64,000 bases of DNA. It comes from Segatella copri (GTDB lineage Bacteria; Bacteroidota; Bacteroidia; Bacteroidales; Bacteroidaceae). Of the stretch, positions 1 through 8,239 are shown in pieces. How positions within the stretch are numbered: the stretch's first letter is position 1; each line of letters begins with the position of its first letter. Made by a program: the position numbers and the translations under genes. The DNA is taken from assembly GCF_015074785.1 (NCBI RefSeq), contig NZ_CP042464.1, positions 124,001-188,000 on the forward strand, read 5' to 3'. The notes under the pieces are model-generated. The model was not told the origin of the DNA, made no database searches, and saw nothing but the letters and a program-made list of their open reading frames with translations.

Positions 1-475
1 TATTCAGCGTAAGCGAGGTGGTCATAAAGGGAGCACCCAGCAGAATAATGCCCAGATAACGCTCTGTATAAGGAAGAATGGTGGGCGTAGAACCCATCAG
101 AAGGCAGAGCGGAGTGAGGAACACATGACCCAGAATGGCGATGAGGAGACCGGTAAGAAAACTCAGCACAAAGCCCGTGGCTGCCATCTTCTGTGCCTGT
201 TCCGTATGTTTGGCGCCCAACTGTCGCGAAACATAATTGCCTGCACCATGGCCAAACAAGAAACCAATCGCCTGGATAACAGCCATTGCTGCAAAGGAAA
301 CGCCTACCGCTGCCACACTCTGCGTGTTGATGCTGCCCACGAAATAGGTGTCGGCGAGATTGTACAAACTCGTCGACAGCATACTGATAATCGTTGGTAT
401 GGCCATCGTGAAAATCACATGATGCACAGGGGCATGTGTGAGGAACGTATAGTTGTCTCTTTTCTCTTTCTTCAT
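1..475 (-). CDS. MATE family efflux transporter (N-terminal part, cut by window edge)
   Basis: About 158 N-terminal residues of a multidrug/Na+ antiporter-type inner-membrane exporter of the MATE family. The reading frame runs open off the left edge from an ATG at 475. It starts MKKEKRKDNYTFLTHAPVHH and then shows the characteristic first helix region with PTIISMLSTSLYNLADTYFV, followed by GAGNYVSRQLGAK, which is the usual MATE loop after helix 2, and further hydrophobic helices. MATE proteins export cationic drugs in exchange for Na+ or H+; the substrate cannot be told here. It has its own promoter at 509-542 and is divergent from the acetyltransferase gene at 646. Confidence 0.9.
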   Translation of the reverse strand, partial: MKKEKRDNYTFLTHAPVHHVIFTMAIPTIISMLSTSLYNLADTYFVGSINTQSVAAVGVSFAAMAVIQAIGFLFGHGAGNYVSRQLGAKHTEQAQKMAATGFVLSFLTGLLIAILGHVFLTPLCLLMGSTPTILPYTERYLGIILLGAPFMTTSLTLN

Positions 476-508
476 ATTTTATGATGCTCTTTTTGGGCAT
501 TTCAACCT

Positions 509-542
509 GCAAAGGTACATAAATATCCACAAAGTTGGACAA
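509..542 (-). promoter_or_regulatory. Bacteroidetes-type promoter of the MATE gene
   Basis: On the minus strand TACCTTTGC (517-509) matches the -7 consensus TAnnTTTGC, with TTG (542-540) 22 bases upstream as -33 element. The start codon lies about 35 bases downstream. Confidence 0.6.
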
Positions 543-578
543 TTATGAACCATCTTTTATAAATTTATAAGAAAAGAG

Positions 579-610
579 TTGCATTATTCATAAAATTATC
601 GTATTTTTGC
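579..610 (+). promoter_or_regulatory. Bacteroidetes-type promoter of the 646 acetyltransferase gene
   Basis: TTG at 579-581 and TATTTTTGC at 602-610, separated by 20 bases, fit the -33/-7 consensus of Bacteroidetes. The start codon at 646 follows by 35 bases. Confidence 0.65.
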
Positions 611-645
611 ACCGCAATTGAATATATATACAAAACAGATTACTA

Positions 646-1797
646 ATGAATGATGAGATAAGAATCATACCGGTAACAACAAAAAAGGGGTTGAAAACCT
701 TTATTCAGTTTCATTATGATCTCTACAGAGACCATAAGTTTGCCATTCCTTTTTTGCGTTTCGACGAGATGAATACGCTGGACCCAAAGAAGAATCCTGC
801 CTTCGAATTCTGCGAGGCTCAATACTTTCTGGCGGTTGACAGCGAGGCTCGTATCGTAGGTAGAATTGCTGCCATTATCAACCATCGTGCCAATGCACAG
901 TGGAACAAAAAGCAGGTTCGCTTCGGCTGGTTCGATTTCGTGGATAATGTTGCGGTTTCCTGTGCCTTGTTGCGCGCGGTAGAAAACTGGGGCAAGAGCA
1001 GGGGAATGAACGAATGCGTAGGGCCGCTCGGATTTACGGATATGGACCGTGAAGGCTTGCTCATCGAGGGCTTCGACCGGAAGTCTACGATGTATATCAA
1101 TTACAATTATCCTTATTATAAGACGCATCTGGAGAGTTATCCGCTCTATGAGAAGGATAACGACTGGTTGGAGTACCGCATCAGAATTCCGGAAGTGACG
1201 CCGGCTAAGTTTGCCAAGACTGCCCAGATGATAGAGAGCCGATATAATCTGCATGTTCATAAGTTTACCCGCCGGGAACTGACCTCGGGAGGAATGGGCA
1301 GGAAGGTGTTCGAAATCGTGAACGAAACTTATAAGAATCTCTATGATTTCCAGCAGCTTACGGAGAAGCAGATAGATGAATATGTAAATACTTATATCAA
1401 GAAGGCTGACTTGAACCTGGTAACGGGTGTGGTGGATGGCAACGCTGGCAACAAGCTGGTAGCCTTTGGTGTTTCCTTCCCTTCGTTTACCGATGCGCTG
1501 CGCGAGATAGGCGATGGCAAGCTTTTCCCTACGGGTTGGCTGAAGGTGCTGAAGGTTCTGAAGTGGCACAAGACGGATACGGTGGATTTGCTCTTGATTG
1601 GTGTTCTTCCGGAATATCGCAAGAAGGGAGCCAATGCGCTTATTTTTGCCGATCTGATAGAGCAGTATCGCCGTTATGGTTTTAAATGGGCAGAGGCAAT
1701 GCCGCAGATGGAGACCAATACCGGTGTTCAGAGTCAGTGGCAGTATCTGGAGAGCGAACAGCATCGCCGTCATCGCTGCTATAAGAAGAAGATTTAA
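646..1797 (+). CDS. GNAT-fold acyltransferase-like protein
   Basis: A 383-residue soluble protein without signal peptide. Residues about 305-350 contain TVDLLLIGVLPEYRKKGANA, the beta4-alpha3 acetyl-CoA loop of the GNAT fold (the usual Q/RxxGxG/A is degenerate as YRKKGAN). This large family, common in Bacteroidales, is usually annotated only as N-acetyltransferase or hypothetical; residues 100-180 with VGPLGFTDMDREG and YINYNYPYYKTHLE are typical of it. The acyl acceptor is unknown. It is monocistronic with its own promoter, divergent from the MATE gene, and is followed by 560 bp of repeat-rich intergenic DNA. Start chosen because it sits just after the promoter. Confidence 0.75.
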   Translation: MNDEIRIIPVTTKKGLKTFIQFHYDLYRDHKFAIPFLRFDEMNTLDPKKNPAFEFCEAQYFLAVDSEARIVGRIAAIINHRANAQWNKKQVRFGWFDFVDNVAVSCALLRAVENWGKSRGMNECVGPLGFTDMDREGLLIEGFDRKSTMYINYNYPYYKTHLESYPLYEKDNDWLEYRIRIPEVTPAKFAKTAQMIESRYNLHVHKFTRRELTSGGMGRKVFEIVNETYKNLYDFQQLTEKQIDEYVNTYIKKADLNLVTGVVDGNAGNKLVAFGVSFPSFTDALREIGDGKLFPTGWLKVLKVLKWHKTDTVDLLLIGVLPEYRKKGANALIFADLIEQYRRYGFKWAEAMPQMETNTGVQSQWQYLESEQHRRHRCYKKKI

Positions 1798-1863
1798 AAG
1801 CCCCTGTTTTGAGCCGTTTAGGCGTAAAAAAGATAGAAAATGGGCTAAAAAGTTAAAAAAACT

Positions 1864-1929
1864 AACTCATAGTTTTGTGGTTCTCAACTCATAGCTTTCC
1901 GGTTCTCAACTCATAGCTTTCCGGTTGAG
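1864..1929. repeat. 22-bp tandem repeat array A (3 units)
   Basis: Three consecutive 22-bp units (1864-1885, 1886-1907, 1908-1929) sharing the core AACTCATAG...GGTT. Unit 1 carries TTTTGTGG where units 2 and 3 have CTTTCCGG; the last unit ends GAG instead of CTC, giving CTCAAC/GTTGAG dyad symmetry. It directly follows the acetyltransferase gene. Confidence 0.85.
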
Positions 1930-1986
1930 ATAATTAAGAATGCATCGCGATAGGATGAAAAATGGCTGTAAAATGGCTGTTTTTTC

Positions 1987-2074
1987 CATCGCGATGCATT
2001 ATTTTTTGCGTCGCGACGCACAATTATTTCCGTCGCGACGCACCAATTCTTCCGTCGCGACGCATTAATTGCCC
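1987..2074. repeat. 22-bp tandem palindrome array B (4 units)
   Basis: Four 22-bp units, each centred on a palindrome: TGCATCGCGATGCA-type in the first (centre 1991.5) and TGCGTCGCGACGCA-type in the next three (centres 2013.5, 2035.5, 2057.5). The dyad centres are exactly 22 bp apart. The A-to-G change in one arm is matched by T-to-C in the other, so symmetry is conserved. A half copy TGCATCGCGAT at 1941-1951 precedes, followed by an 11-bp direct repeat of AAAATGGCTGT. Confidence 0.85.
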
Positions 2075-2189
2075 CCTCGTGAGGCATCATTGAAGCCTCC
2101 TGCTGGTCATCATTTAAGTCTCTTATCGGTCTTAATATAAGGCACTCGTCAAGATAAAAAGATGCGCTCTGGAAAGAGAAAAATAAGAT

Positions 2190-2343
2190 GGGGGTTAACA
2201 GGTTAACAGTTAACACCCCAAAAATGCATACTTCCATCCACACACTTATATAAAAATAAGTATATATATATTATTATATAATAAGGTACGCGAGGGGGAC
2301 CATGCAAAAAACAGCTGTTAACTGTTAACCCTGTTAACCCCCC
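2190..2343. repeat. Long inverted repeat rich in GTTAAC
   Basis: The arm at 2190-2215 (starting GGGGGTTAACAGG) is matched by its reverse complement at 2316-2343, with one base inserted. Each arm carries three GTTAAC/TTAAC motifs. The 100 bp between holds AT-rich sequence with TATATATA tracts. It lies downstream of the LuxR-type gene and between convergent genes, so a transcription-ending role is possible, but there is no U-run. Confidence 0.7.
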
Positions 2344-2359
2344 AATGAAAAGTTAATAG

Positions 2360-2998
2360 TTAAATATAATATTCTGCCGAGTCAACCAAACCGGCTCTCA
2401 GCGCATATTTCGTAGCCTCGTGAACGTTGTTTACGCCCAGCTTGCGGAAGATGTTCTTGCGGTGGGTATTGACTGTATGGAAGCTGGAAAAGCGCTTCTC
2501 GGCTATTTCTTTCGTCGTCATTCCCAGCGCAATGTCCTTCAGAATCTCAGTCTCAGTCTTGGTGAGGTTGATTTTCTCCTGCTCCTCCTGTTTCGGAGCC
2601 AGAAGAACCTCCATCATGCGCTGGCAGACAAAACGGTTGCTTGCCACACAAAAACGTATCGCCTCCTTGATTTCCATTAGCGAACACTCCTTCAGTAATA
2701 CGCTGAACTGCGTACTGCTGGCGATGAGAATCTTAACAAAATCGGCACTCAGATCCTCACTGAACAGTAGCCAGCGCGTGTATGGGAAACGCTGGTTTAA
2801 AATAAGTAACTCGGCAGCATCATTGATGTCGAAAAGGGTGTAGTCGAGTATTACAACCGTATCCTCATTCTCCTTTAAGGCAAGCATCAGGTCTGCCTTG
2901 TCTTCGATGGTCCGGGTTTCCAAACCCTCTATCTTACTGATCACATAGCTCAATCCGGCTCTTGTGATGTCCTGTTTGTCTGCTAATAGAATCTTCAT
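2360..2998 (-). CDS. LuxR/NarL-type response regulator
   Basis: A 212-residue DNA-binding response regulator. Residues 1-115 are a receiver-like domain: acidic pocket ADKQD near residues 6-10, candidate phosphoacceptor Asp52 in VVILDYTLFD, Ser in LLFSED around 80 and Lys in LLKECS. Residues about 145-208 form a LuxR-type helix-turn-helix with LTKTETEILKDIALGMTTKE and HTVNTHRKNIFRKLGV, the recognition helix motif. The first acidic pocket is unusual (DKQD rather than DDH), so phosphorylation may be weak or absent. No sensor kinase is adjacent. It lies downstream of the DUF5686 gene on the same strand, separated by an 86-bp gap containing a strong hairpin. Confidence 0.88.
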   Translation of the reverse strand: MKILLADKQDITRAGLSYVISKIEGLETRTIEDKADLMLALKENEDTVVILDYTLFDINDAAELLILNQRFPYTRWLLFSEDLSADFVKILIASSTQFSVLLKECSLMEIKEAIRFCVASNRFVCQRMMEVLLAPKQEEQEKINLTKTETEILKDIALGMTTKEIAEKRFSSFHTVNTHRKNIFRKLGVNNVHEATKYALRAGLVDSAEYYI

Positions 2999-3037
2999 TG
3001 TGTTTACTCTCTTATATGTAGTTTATATATGTACGCA

Positions 3038-3080
3038 GATGCCTTGATGCAGTAAAAAACTGCATCAAGGCATCTTTTTT
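3038..3080 (+). terminator. 15-bp perfect hairpin with T-run
   Basis: GATGCCTTGATGCAG (3038-3052) and its perfect complement (3060-3074) enclose a 7-nt loop, followed by TTTTTTCTT. The T-run is on the plus strand although both neighbouring genes are on the minus strand; read on the minus strand the hairpin lies between the DUF5686 stop and the LuxR-type start, with the A-run first. It may act as terminator for antisense plus-strand transcription or as a structured spacer. Confidence 0.6.
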
Positions 3081-3084
3081 CTTA

Positions 3085-5688
3085 TTAGAATGACATGAGG
3101 AAACCCATACGGATGCCCCATTTTGAAATGTTTGCATGGTCATAATAGTTGAGGCGGCGAACATAGTCGATTCCGAAGAACTTGAAGATGTTGTGCACGC
3201 CGGCTACAAACTCCCAGTATGGCGTCTTGCCAAAGGTATAGGAGTTGGTAGGGAACTTGAAGAGCTTCTCATCATTGAGGTTCTTGCTCGGGTCGTTCTT
3301 GCTGGTCAAATCGCCCCAAACACCCTTGATGGCTACATATTCACGCCACTTCAGCTTCTTGATGAGCGGAATGCGGTTGAGCAGCTTTCCGTTCATATCC
3401 CAGGCTACTGACCAGAACAACTGGCGGTCGCTCAGGAACTCCCAGTCCTTCATCATGCTGATGGTTGCCTCCTGCTCGAAGAGAGAGAGGTTGACCGGTG
3501 GCTGGATGAGCATGGTGAAAGGCACTTTGCTCCACTGCGCCTTGCCCACGATGTTGAAATCCATATAGCCGAAGCTTCCCAGCCACTGGCGCTTGTAAAT
3601 GCCCAGCGTGGTGAGGTTGCTCTGATACTGGCCGCCCATGAATCCGTCTAAGCCCATGGTGTGGCGAAGCGAGATTTCAGGACTGTCGAGGTTGATTGGC
3701 AGGCGCTGCTGCTTGGTGTTGACATAGGTGACACCCGGGTTGTAATCTAAGCCTACACTCGCCTCTGTGGTGCGTATCTTGCGTATTTCCTCGCCGTCGC
3801 TCACCCTGTAGTAGTGGAGATTGCCCACGGTGCGGTTGCTCTGCCAGCGGAGGCTGGTGTCGAAGCGGAAGCCCCAGTCGGTTTCGTAGGTGAAGGTCAC
3901 CTTCTGGCGGTGATACTGATACATCTGGTCCTGCGTAGTGGCACGGAGGGTCATGAAGAAGTTGTCCTTGTTGTGCAGCAGGTTATCATCGGATGGAGAT
4001 GTAATATCATGCCCCAGCTCGAAGGTAAGCTTGCGCATAGGGAACTCGAACGGACTGTTCTTCTTCTTGTTGAACGAATAGGTGAGCACATGGCCGTAAT
4101 ACCACTTGTTGCTCTTCAGACCGTAGGCGCCGTAACCATCCCAGAAGAAGTGAGGGTTGAGGGCTGCCATCGTTCTGCCCGCCAGACGCAGGCGCACGCC
4201 GTCTACGTAGTTGTTGGAGAGGAACGTGTTGATAGGTCCCAGGTCGAAGAGGCTGCGGCGGTCGTTGATGATGCTGTCTCTTTCAACACCCAGACTGTCT
4301 TTCACTGTTATCTTCTTGCCCTTGGTATGAGCCACTTCCACATAGTTCTCCATCAGGGCTCTCACACCGAAGATGATGTATTTGAATCCCTTGGAGTTCT
4401 CCATGCGGTGGATAAAACTGTCCATCGACGATTCACTCTTCGTGAGGTCCACCTGTCGGTATTTGTTCCAGTAAGCCTCATCGCGGTTCATCGCATCCAT
4501 ATCGTGCCTGATCTTCGCCTTGCCCTTGAAGAGCTGCTTCGGCAAGGCATCGAAGGCATAATCGGTGATTCGCGTGTTTCGCACCACCAGCAGGTCCTGA
4601 AGGAGCTTGTTGACGTGCAGTTCGGCTATCATATCGTCTTTAGAGAGCACCCACTCGCCGTTGTCGAGCTTGGTGTACTCCTGTTCAATCTTCATGTCAG
4701 TAACCCAGTTTACATCGCTGTTGTGAGGCATGTAGAGGTTACATTTCTTCACGTGTAGGCTGCTGTCGGCAAGCACATAGAGTTCGCCTCGGAATCCGAA
4801 GTCCTGGCTGTTGGCTGGGATAAACTGCAGATGGTAGCACAGGTCTCTTTCCACATACACCGTATCTTCGATGTAATAATGGTAGAAGCTGATGGCAGTT
4901 CTGCCGATAGGAGATGGGAAGGGATACTGCAGCAGGCGCACGTAATCATCGTAGATGTCCACATCGGTGAACACCTCTTTCAGGGCGGTGTTGAGAATCT
5001 CTCCGGTCTGGATTACCTGTCCGATTCCATTGCTCTGCTGACCCTTGATGATGTCCTTTTCGGTCTTCGGATCTTTGCGGTAAATATGCTGTGAAACCGT
5101 CTCGTCGATGCTGACAGGCAGGGTGAGCTTTCCGTTGTATGGAGAGGTTTCTACCTGGTCGAGGAGATACTGGCGGCGCTGGAAGAACTTGCTTTCGAGC
5201 TGTTCTTTCTTCAGGTCGTTGAGCGCGAGCGTAATCTTCTGATACTTATCATATTGCACATAGTCGTGATTGCTCAGATCGCTCTTCTTCTTGGCAGCAA
5301 TCACGCGCCGCATCAGTTCTACGGCAGGATTATCCTTACGTTTGTAGCGGCCTTTTTTCGATTTTACCACCACTTCGGTAAGTTTGTGAGTATCGTCTTT
5401 CAGTTTGATTTCCAGAAAGTTGGTCTTTTCGTCAACCTTCACCGATGTGCTCTTGTAGCTCAGTGCGCTTACGGTGAGCATGAGTCCCGGCTTCTTGTCA
5501 ATGGTAAACTTACCTTCTCCGTTGCTTGAAACTGCGATTTTATGTCCTTTGTATTGCACGCTTGCATACGGTACGGCAAAACCGTCGTCATCGATGACAC
5601 GGCCTGTTATCTTCTGCTGAGCCATCATCTGAAGTGTAGAAATCATCAGAAGGATGACTGTAAAATACAACTTTTTAATACCTTTCAT
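3085..5688 (-). CDS. DUF5686 family outer-membrane protein with carboxypeptidase-regulatory-like N-terminus
   Basis: An 867-residue exported protein. Residues 1-23 are a Sec signal peptide ending MMAQQ; residues about 25-100 (ITGRVIDDDGFAVPYASVQY ... LTEVVVKSKKG) are the beta-sandwich CarboxypepD_reg-like domain that opens many Bacteroidetes TonB-linked proteins. The rest matches DUF5686, predicted to form an outer-membrane beta-barrel; alternating hydrophobic strands and a C-terminal aromatic residue (GIRMGFLMSF) agree. No TonB plug is seen, so it is not a SusC-type receptor. Function is unknown; members are widespread and monocistronic. The promoter is at 5746-5779. Confidence 0.85.
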   Translation of the reverse strand: MKGIKKLYFTVILLMISTLQMMAQQKITGRVIDDDGFAVPYASVQYKGHKIAVSSNGEGKFTIDKKPGLMLTVSALSYKSTSVKVDEKTNFLEIKLKDDTHKLTEVVVKSKKGRYKRKDNPAVELMRRVIAAKKKSDLSNHDYVQYDKYQKITLALNDLKKEQLESKFFQRRQYLLDQVETSPYNGKLTLPVSIDETVSQHIYRKDPKTEKDIIKGQQSNGIGQVIQTGEILNTALKEVFTDVDIYDDYVRLLQYPFPSPIGRTAISFYHYYIEDTVYVERDLCYHLQFIPANSQDFGFRGELYVLADSSLHVKKCNLYMPHNSDVNWVTDMKIEQEYTKLDNGEWVLSKDDMIAELHVNKLLQDLLVVRNTRITDYAFDALPKQLFKGKAKIRHDMDAMNRDEAYWNKYRQVDLTKSESSMDSFIHRMENSKGFKYIIFGVRALMENYVEVAHTKGKKITVKDSLGVERDSIINDRRSLFDLGPINTFLSNNYVDGVRLRLAGRTMAALNPHFFWDGYGAYGLKSNKWYYGHVLTYSFNKKKNSPFEFPMRKLTFELGHDITSPSDDNLLHNKDNFFMTLRATTQDQMYQYHRQKVTFTYETDWGFRFDTSLRWQSNRTVGNLHYYRVSDGEEIRKIRTTEASVGLDYNPGVTYVNTKQQRLPINLDSPEISLRHTMGLDGFMGGQYQSNLTTLGIYKRQWLGSFGYMDFNIVGKAQWSKVPFTMLIQPPVNLSLFEQEATISMMKDWEFLSDRQLFWSVAWDMNGKLLNRIPLIKKLKWREYVAIKGVWGDLTSKNDPSKNLNDEKLFKFPTNSYTFGKTPYWEFVAGVHNIFKFFGIDYVRRLNYYDHANISKWGIRMGFLMSF

Positions 5689-5745
5689 TTTTTATACCTT
5701 ATTATATATAGGGGCTCTCCGCCCATGATTTAATCTTTTCAGGAT

Positions 5746-5779
5746 GCAAAGTTATAACATTATTCGTAAATAGACGCAA
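5746..5779 (-). promoter_or_regulatory. Promoter of the DUF5686 gene
   Basis: Minus-strand TAACTTTGC (5754-5746) with TTG (5779-5777) 22 bases upstream. The leader contains a small GGGC/GCCC hairpin (5711-5723) before the start codon. The stretch 5780-5960 shows nothing else recognisable. Confidence 0.6.
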
Positions 5780-5964
5780 AAACCTATTCATTATTTCAGT
5801 TTTTTATGAGATTTTCAGAAAAAGGCTTCCATGCAGTTCCTTCTGCAGCCTGTTCTTGCTCTTCGCCGTGCGAGCCTGAGTGGTATAAATCCCCTTCATA
5901 TTGCTCTATTTCACCTTTTTATCTGTCAATATCTGATGAAATTCAGAAAAATAACAGAAAACTA

Positions 5965-5997
5965 TTTGGTTAATTTAATTTTTTAGCGTAATTTTGC
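5965..5997 (+). promoter_or_regulatory. Promoter of the lipid operon
   Basis: TTTG at 5965-5968 and TAATTTTGC at 5989-5997, spacing 20. The leader to the PgpA-like gene is about 48 nt. The operon therefore begins at this gene. Confidence 0.65.
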
Positions 5998-6052
5998 ACA
6001 CTGAAATTTAAAGAAGAAACGCCCTTCTGCGGGCTTATTAAACATAAAGAGA

Positions 6053-6595
6053 ATGAATAACAAGGGAAATCTTACCGACGAGCGGCCCCCTTTGCTGCCC
6101 GTCATCATAGGCACCGGTTTCGGCAGTGGCTTCTGGCCTTGGGGACCGGGAACGGCTGGCTCTGTATTGGCAACCCTCATCTGGGCAGCCCTGGCTTACG
6201 GACTCGGTATTACGGGCGAGAGTCTGCAGAGTATCACCTTCTTTCTCGTCATTGTTTCCACTATTCTGGGCACTTGGGCAACAGCGCAGTTGCAGCCTTA
6301 CTGGGGTGAGGATCCCAGCCGTGTGGTCATCGACGAGATGGCTGGCGTGTGGATTCCCCTGTCGTTGCTGACCCCGCTTACTGCTCAGGGCGAAGTGAAA
6401 GATGCCTGGTGGTGGGCATTGGTGGCACTTGTTCTCTTTCGCTTCTTTGATATGGTGAAACCGCTGGGCATCAAGAAACTGGATAACAGGCAAGGCGCCT
6501 TCTACGTGATGGCTGATGATCTGCTGGGCGGCCTCTATGCAGCCGTTTCTTTAGTCATCATCAAAATCATACTGGTTTCGGCTGGAATCATCTAG
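6053..6595 (+). CDS. pgpA: Phosphatidylglycerophosphatase A-like phosphatase
   Basis: A 180-residue membrane protein of the PgpA family, which removes phosphate from phosphatidylglycerophosphate or a related phospholipid headgroup phosphate. Visible family motifs are GTGFGSGFWPWGPGTAGS near residues 22-39, the acidic DEMAGVW near residues 101-107, FRFFDMVKPLGIKKLD near residues 130-145 and the C-terminal MADDLLGG. Four hydrophobic segments fit an inner-membrane enzyme. It is first in an operon with a CDP-alcohol phosphatidyltransferase, a PAP2/Aur1-like enzyme and GtrA. The same set occurs in the Bacteroides inositol-lipid cluster, so its substrate may be an inositol phospholipid phosphate rather than PGP. 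Confidence 0.88.
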   Translation: MNNKGNLTDERPPLLPVIIGTGFGSGFWPWGPGTAGSVLATLIWAALAYGLGITGESLQSITFFLVIVSTILGTWATAQLQPYWGEDPSRVVIDEMAGVWIPLSLLTPLTAQGEVKDAWWWALVALVLFRFFDMVKPLGIKKLDNRQGAFYVMADDLLGGLYAAVSLVIIKIILVSAGII

Positions 6596-6596
6596 T

Positions 6597-6680
6597 CTGA
6601 CATTTCTTAAAGAAACAAATTCTTAAAGAAACAAATTCTTAAGCAGACATTTCTTAAACAGACATTTCTTAAACAGGCAA
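6597..6680. repeat. Short direct repeats between pgpA-like and phosphatidyltransferase genes
   Basis: Two copies of a 16-bp unit (AAAGAAACAAATTCTT) and three copies of a 15-bp unit (CAGACATTTCTTAAA, one diverged) follow one another. All contain TTCTTAA. They fill the 100-bp gap inside the operon; slippage could alter spacing. No hairpin or T-run is seen. Confidence 0.75.
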
Positions 6681-6698
6681 TAAAAAATAGATTAAAAT

Positions 6699-7367
6699 AT
6701 GAATTATAGAGATTTCTTACAAAAAGTTATCTATGCCATCATCAATCCACTTATCAAGGCGATGATAGCAGTAGGTATTACTCCTAACATTGTCACCTTC
6801 GTAGGATTCCTGGGCAATATCGTGGCAGCCGGTTTCTTCCTCGATGCTGCATGGATGCTCGGAACTGAACAGGCTGATTATGCATCTTGCATGGTTACTG
6901 TAGGATGGGGTGGATTCATCATCCTCGCAGCCGGTCTTTTCGATATGATGGATGGCCGTCTGGCTCGTATGAGCGGCAAGAGCAGTCTCTTCGGTGCACT
7001 CTGGGATTCTACACTCGACCGCTACAGCGAACTGGTAAGTCTCTTTGGCATCTGCCTCATCTTCGTACGTATGCAGGGCGATATGATCTGGTTCTGGATG
7101 AGCGTAGTCACCTTTGCAGCGATGATCGGTTCTGTGATGGTAAGTTATGTCCGTGCCCGTGCCGAGGGTTTGGATATTGAGTGCAAGGTAGGTTTCATGC
7201 AGCGTCCTGAGCGCGTTGTCGTTACCGCTGCTACTGCGATGATTACCGGCTTTACAGGCAATATCTGGTGGCTGGCTGGCGGAATGATTCTGATTGCCGT
7301 TCTGGCAAACATCACCGCTTTCTGGCGCATCTGGCATTGTTATGTTGTGATGAACGCTCATAAATAA
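6699..7367 (+). CDS. CDP-alcohol phosphatidyltransferase family protein
   Basis: A 222-residue integral membrane enzyme that transfers a phosphatidyl group from CDP-diacylglycerol to an alcohol. The complete signature D-G-x2-A-R-x8-G-x3-D-x3-D is present as DGRLARMSGKSSLFGALWD followed by STLDR, residues about 84-107; all catalytic aspartates are kept. Six hydrophobic segments surround it. By context (PgpA-like, Aur1-like, GtrA) it resembles the phosphatidylinositol-phosphate synthase of the Bacteroides inositol-lipid cluster, which uses inositol phosphate as acceptor. That acceptor is inference; sequence alone does not separate it from PGP or archaetidyl-type synthases. Confidence 0.87.
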   Translation: MNYRDFLQKVIYAIINPLIKAMIAVGITPNIVTFVGFLGNIVAAGFFLDAAWMLGTEQADYASCMVTVGWGGFIILAAGLFDMMDGRLARMSGKSSLFGALWDSTLDRYSELVSLFGICLIFVRMQGDMIWFWMSVVTFAAMIGSVMVSYVRARAEGLDIECKVGFMQRPERVVVTAATAMITGFTGNIWWLAGGMILIAVLANITAFWRIWHCYVVMNAHK

Positions 7368-7402
7368 TAAACTCAAGTTCTATCAATAAAAAGTAGAAAA
7401 AA

Positions 7403-8239
7403 GTGTTTAGTATCTATCTGATTATCCTCCTGGCGGTACTCGCAGCCTGGAAGAAGACACGCCGTTTTGCCTTCTATTTTCTGCCTTGGTTCCTCTTTGG
7501 AATCATCTACGATTCGATGCGCCTTTATCCTAACTATATGGTGAACGATATTGACGTGGCGAATCTCTATCATGCAGAAAAGTCGCTCTTCGGCATTGCT
7601 GCTTCATCCAGCGCAGAACTGCAGGCTGTAGCCGACCATAGCCAGCTGATGATTCCGGGCGAATACTTCAAGGTTCACCATTGCGGTTTTGCTGATTTCT
7701 GGGCAGGCATCTTCTATCTCTGCTGGGTTCCGGTGCCTATCGCCTTTGCCCTTTATCTGTATCTTACGAAACAGCTTAACTGGTTCAAGCGTTTCTCCTG
7801 GGCTTTCCTGCTGGTGAATGTCATCGGCTTCATCGGCTATTACATCTATCCGGCTGCTCCGCCCTGGTATGCGATGAACTATGGCTTCAAGGCTGTGCTC
7901 AATACACCGGGCAATGTGGCTGGTCTGGGCAGATGGGACGCAATGACCGGACTGCACGTGTTCCACGGACTCTATGGCAAGAATGCCAATGTCTTTGCTG
8001 CCGTGCCGAGTCTGCATGCTGCCTATATGTTCCTCACTACGATTTATGCTGTGATGAGCCGTAAACGCTGGTATACGGTGGTGCTCTTCGCCTGCATCTG
8101 TCTGGGAATCTGGTGGACGGCAGTCTATTCCGGTCATCATTATATCATCGATGTCATGTTGGGTATTCTTACTACGATAGTAGGCGTACTGCTTATGGAA
8201 TCCAAGAGAATATGGGCAAGATTAAAGAAGAACTCGTAA
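7403..8239 (+). CDS. PAP2/Aur1-like lipid phosphatase or phosphotransferase
   Basis: A 278-residue membrane protein of the PAP2 superfamily. Motif C2 is AAVPSLHAAY (about residues 197-206) and motif C3 is AVYSGHHYIIDVMLG (about residues 237-251), supplying the two catalytic histidines and the aspartate; the forms PSLHAAY and SGHHYIID are those of Aur1/inositol-phosphorylceramide synthase-like enzymes. It should either dephosphorylate a phosphatidyl-inositol phosphate or transfer phosphoinositol to ceramide. The start is GTG at 7403, because TAG at 7394 closes the frame upstream and no suitable ATG precedes the first membrane helix. Its 3' end overlaps the GtrA gene by 28 bp. Confidence 0.82.
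   Translation: MFSIYLIILLAVLAAWKKTRRFAFYFLPWFLFGIIYDSMRLYPNYMVNDIDVANLYHAEKSLFGIAASSSAELQAVADHSQLMIPGEYFKVHHCGFADFWAGIFYLCWVPVPIAFALYLYLTKQLNWFKRFSWAFLLVNVIGFIGYYIYPAAPPWYAMNYGFKAVLNTPGNVAGLGRWDAMTGLHVFHGLYGKNANVFAAVPSLHAAYMFLTTIYAVMSRKRWYTVVLFACICLGIWWTAVYSGHHYIIDVMLGILTTIVGVLLMESKRIWARLKKNS

Noticed and set aside
125..484. 119-codon plus-strand frame at the left edge
   Set aside because: Antisense to the MATE gene, whose protein sequence is clear on the minus strand.
643..1773. Long open frame on the minus strand opposite the GNAT gene
   Set aside because: Shadow of the plus-strand gene: the translated protein has no recognisable domain, whereas the plus frame has a promoter, a GNAT motif and normal codon use.
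1864..2074. 22-bp arrays A and B as CRISPR repeats
   Set aside because: Units are contiguous without unique spacers, and unit length is below that of CRISPR repeats.
3038..3080. Hairpin as the terminator of the DUF5686 gene
   Set aside because: On the minus strand the T-run precedes rather than follows the stem, so it was listed as a plus-strand terminator-like hairpin instead.
3814..4758. 314-codon open frame on the plus strand inside the DUF5686 gene
   Set aside because: Antisense to a well-supported gene, composition rich in Val/His/Glu as expected for a shadow frame, no promoter.
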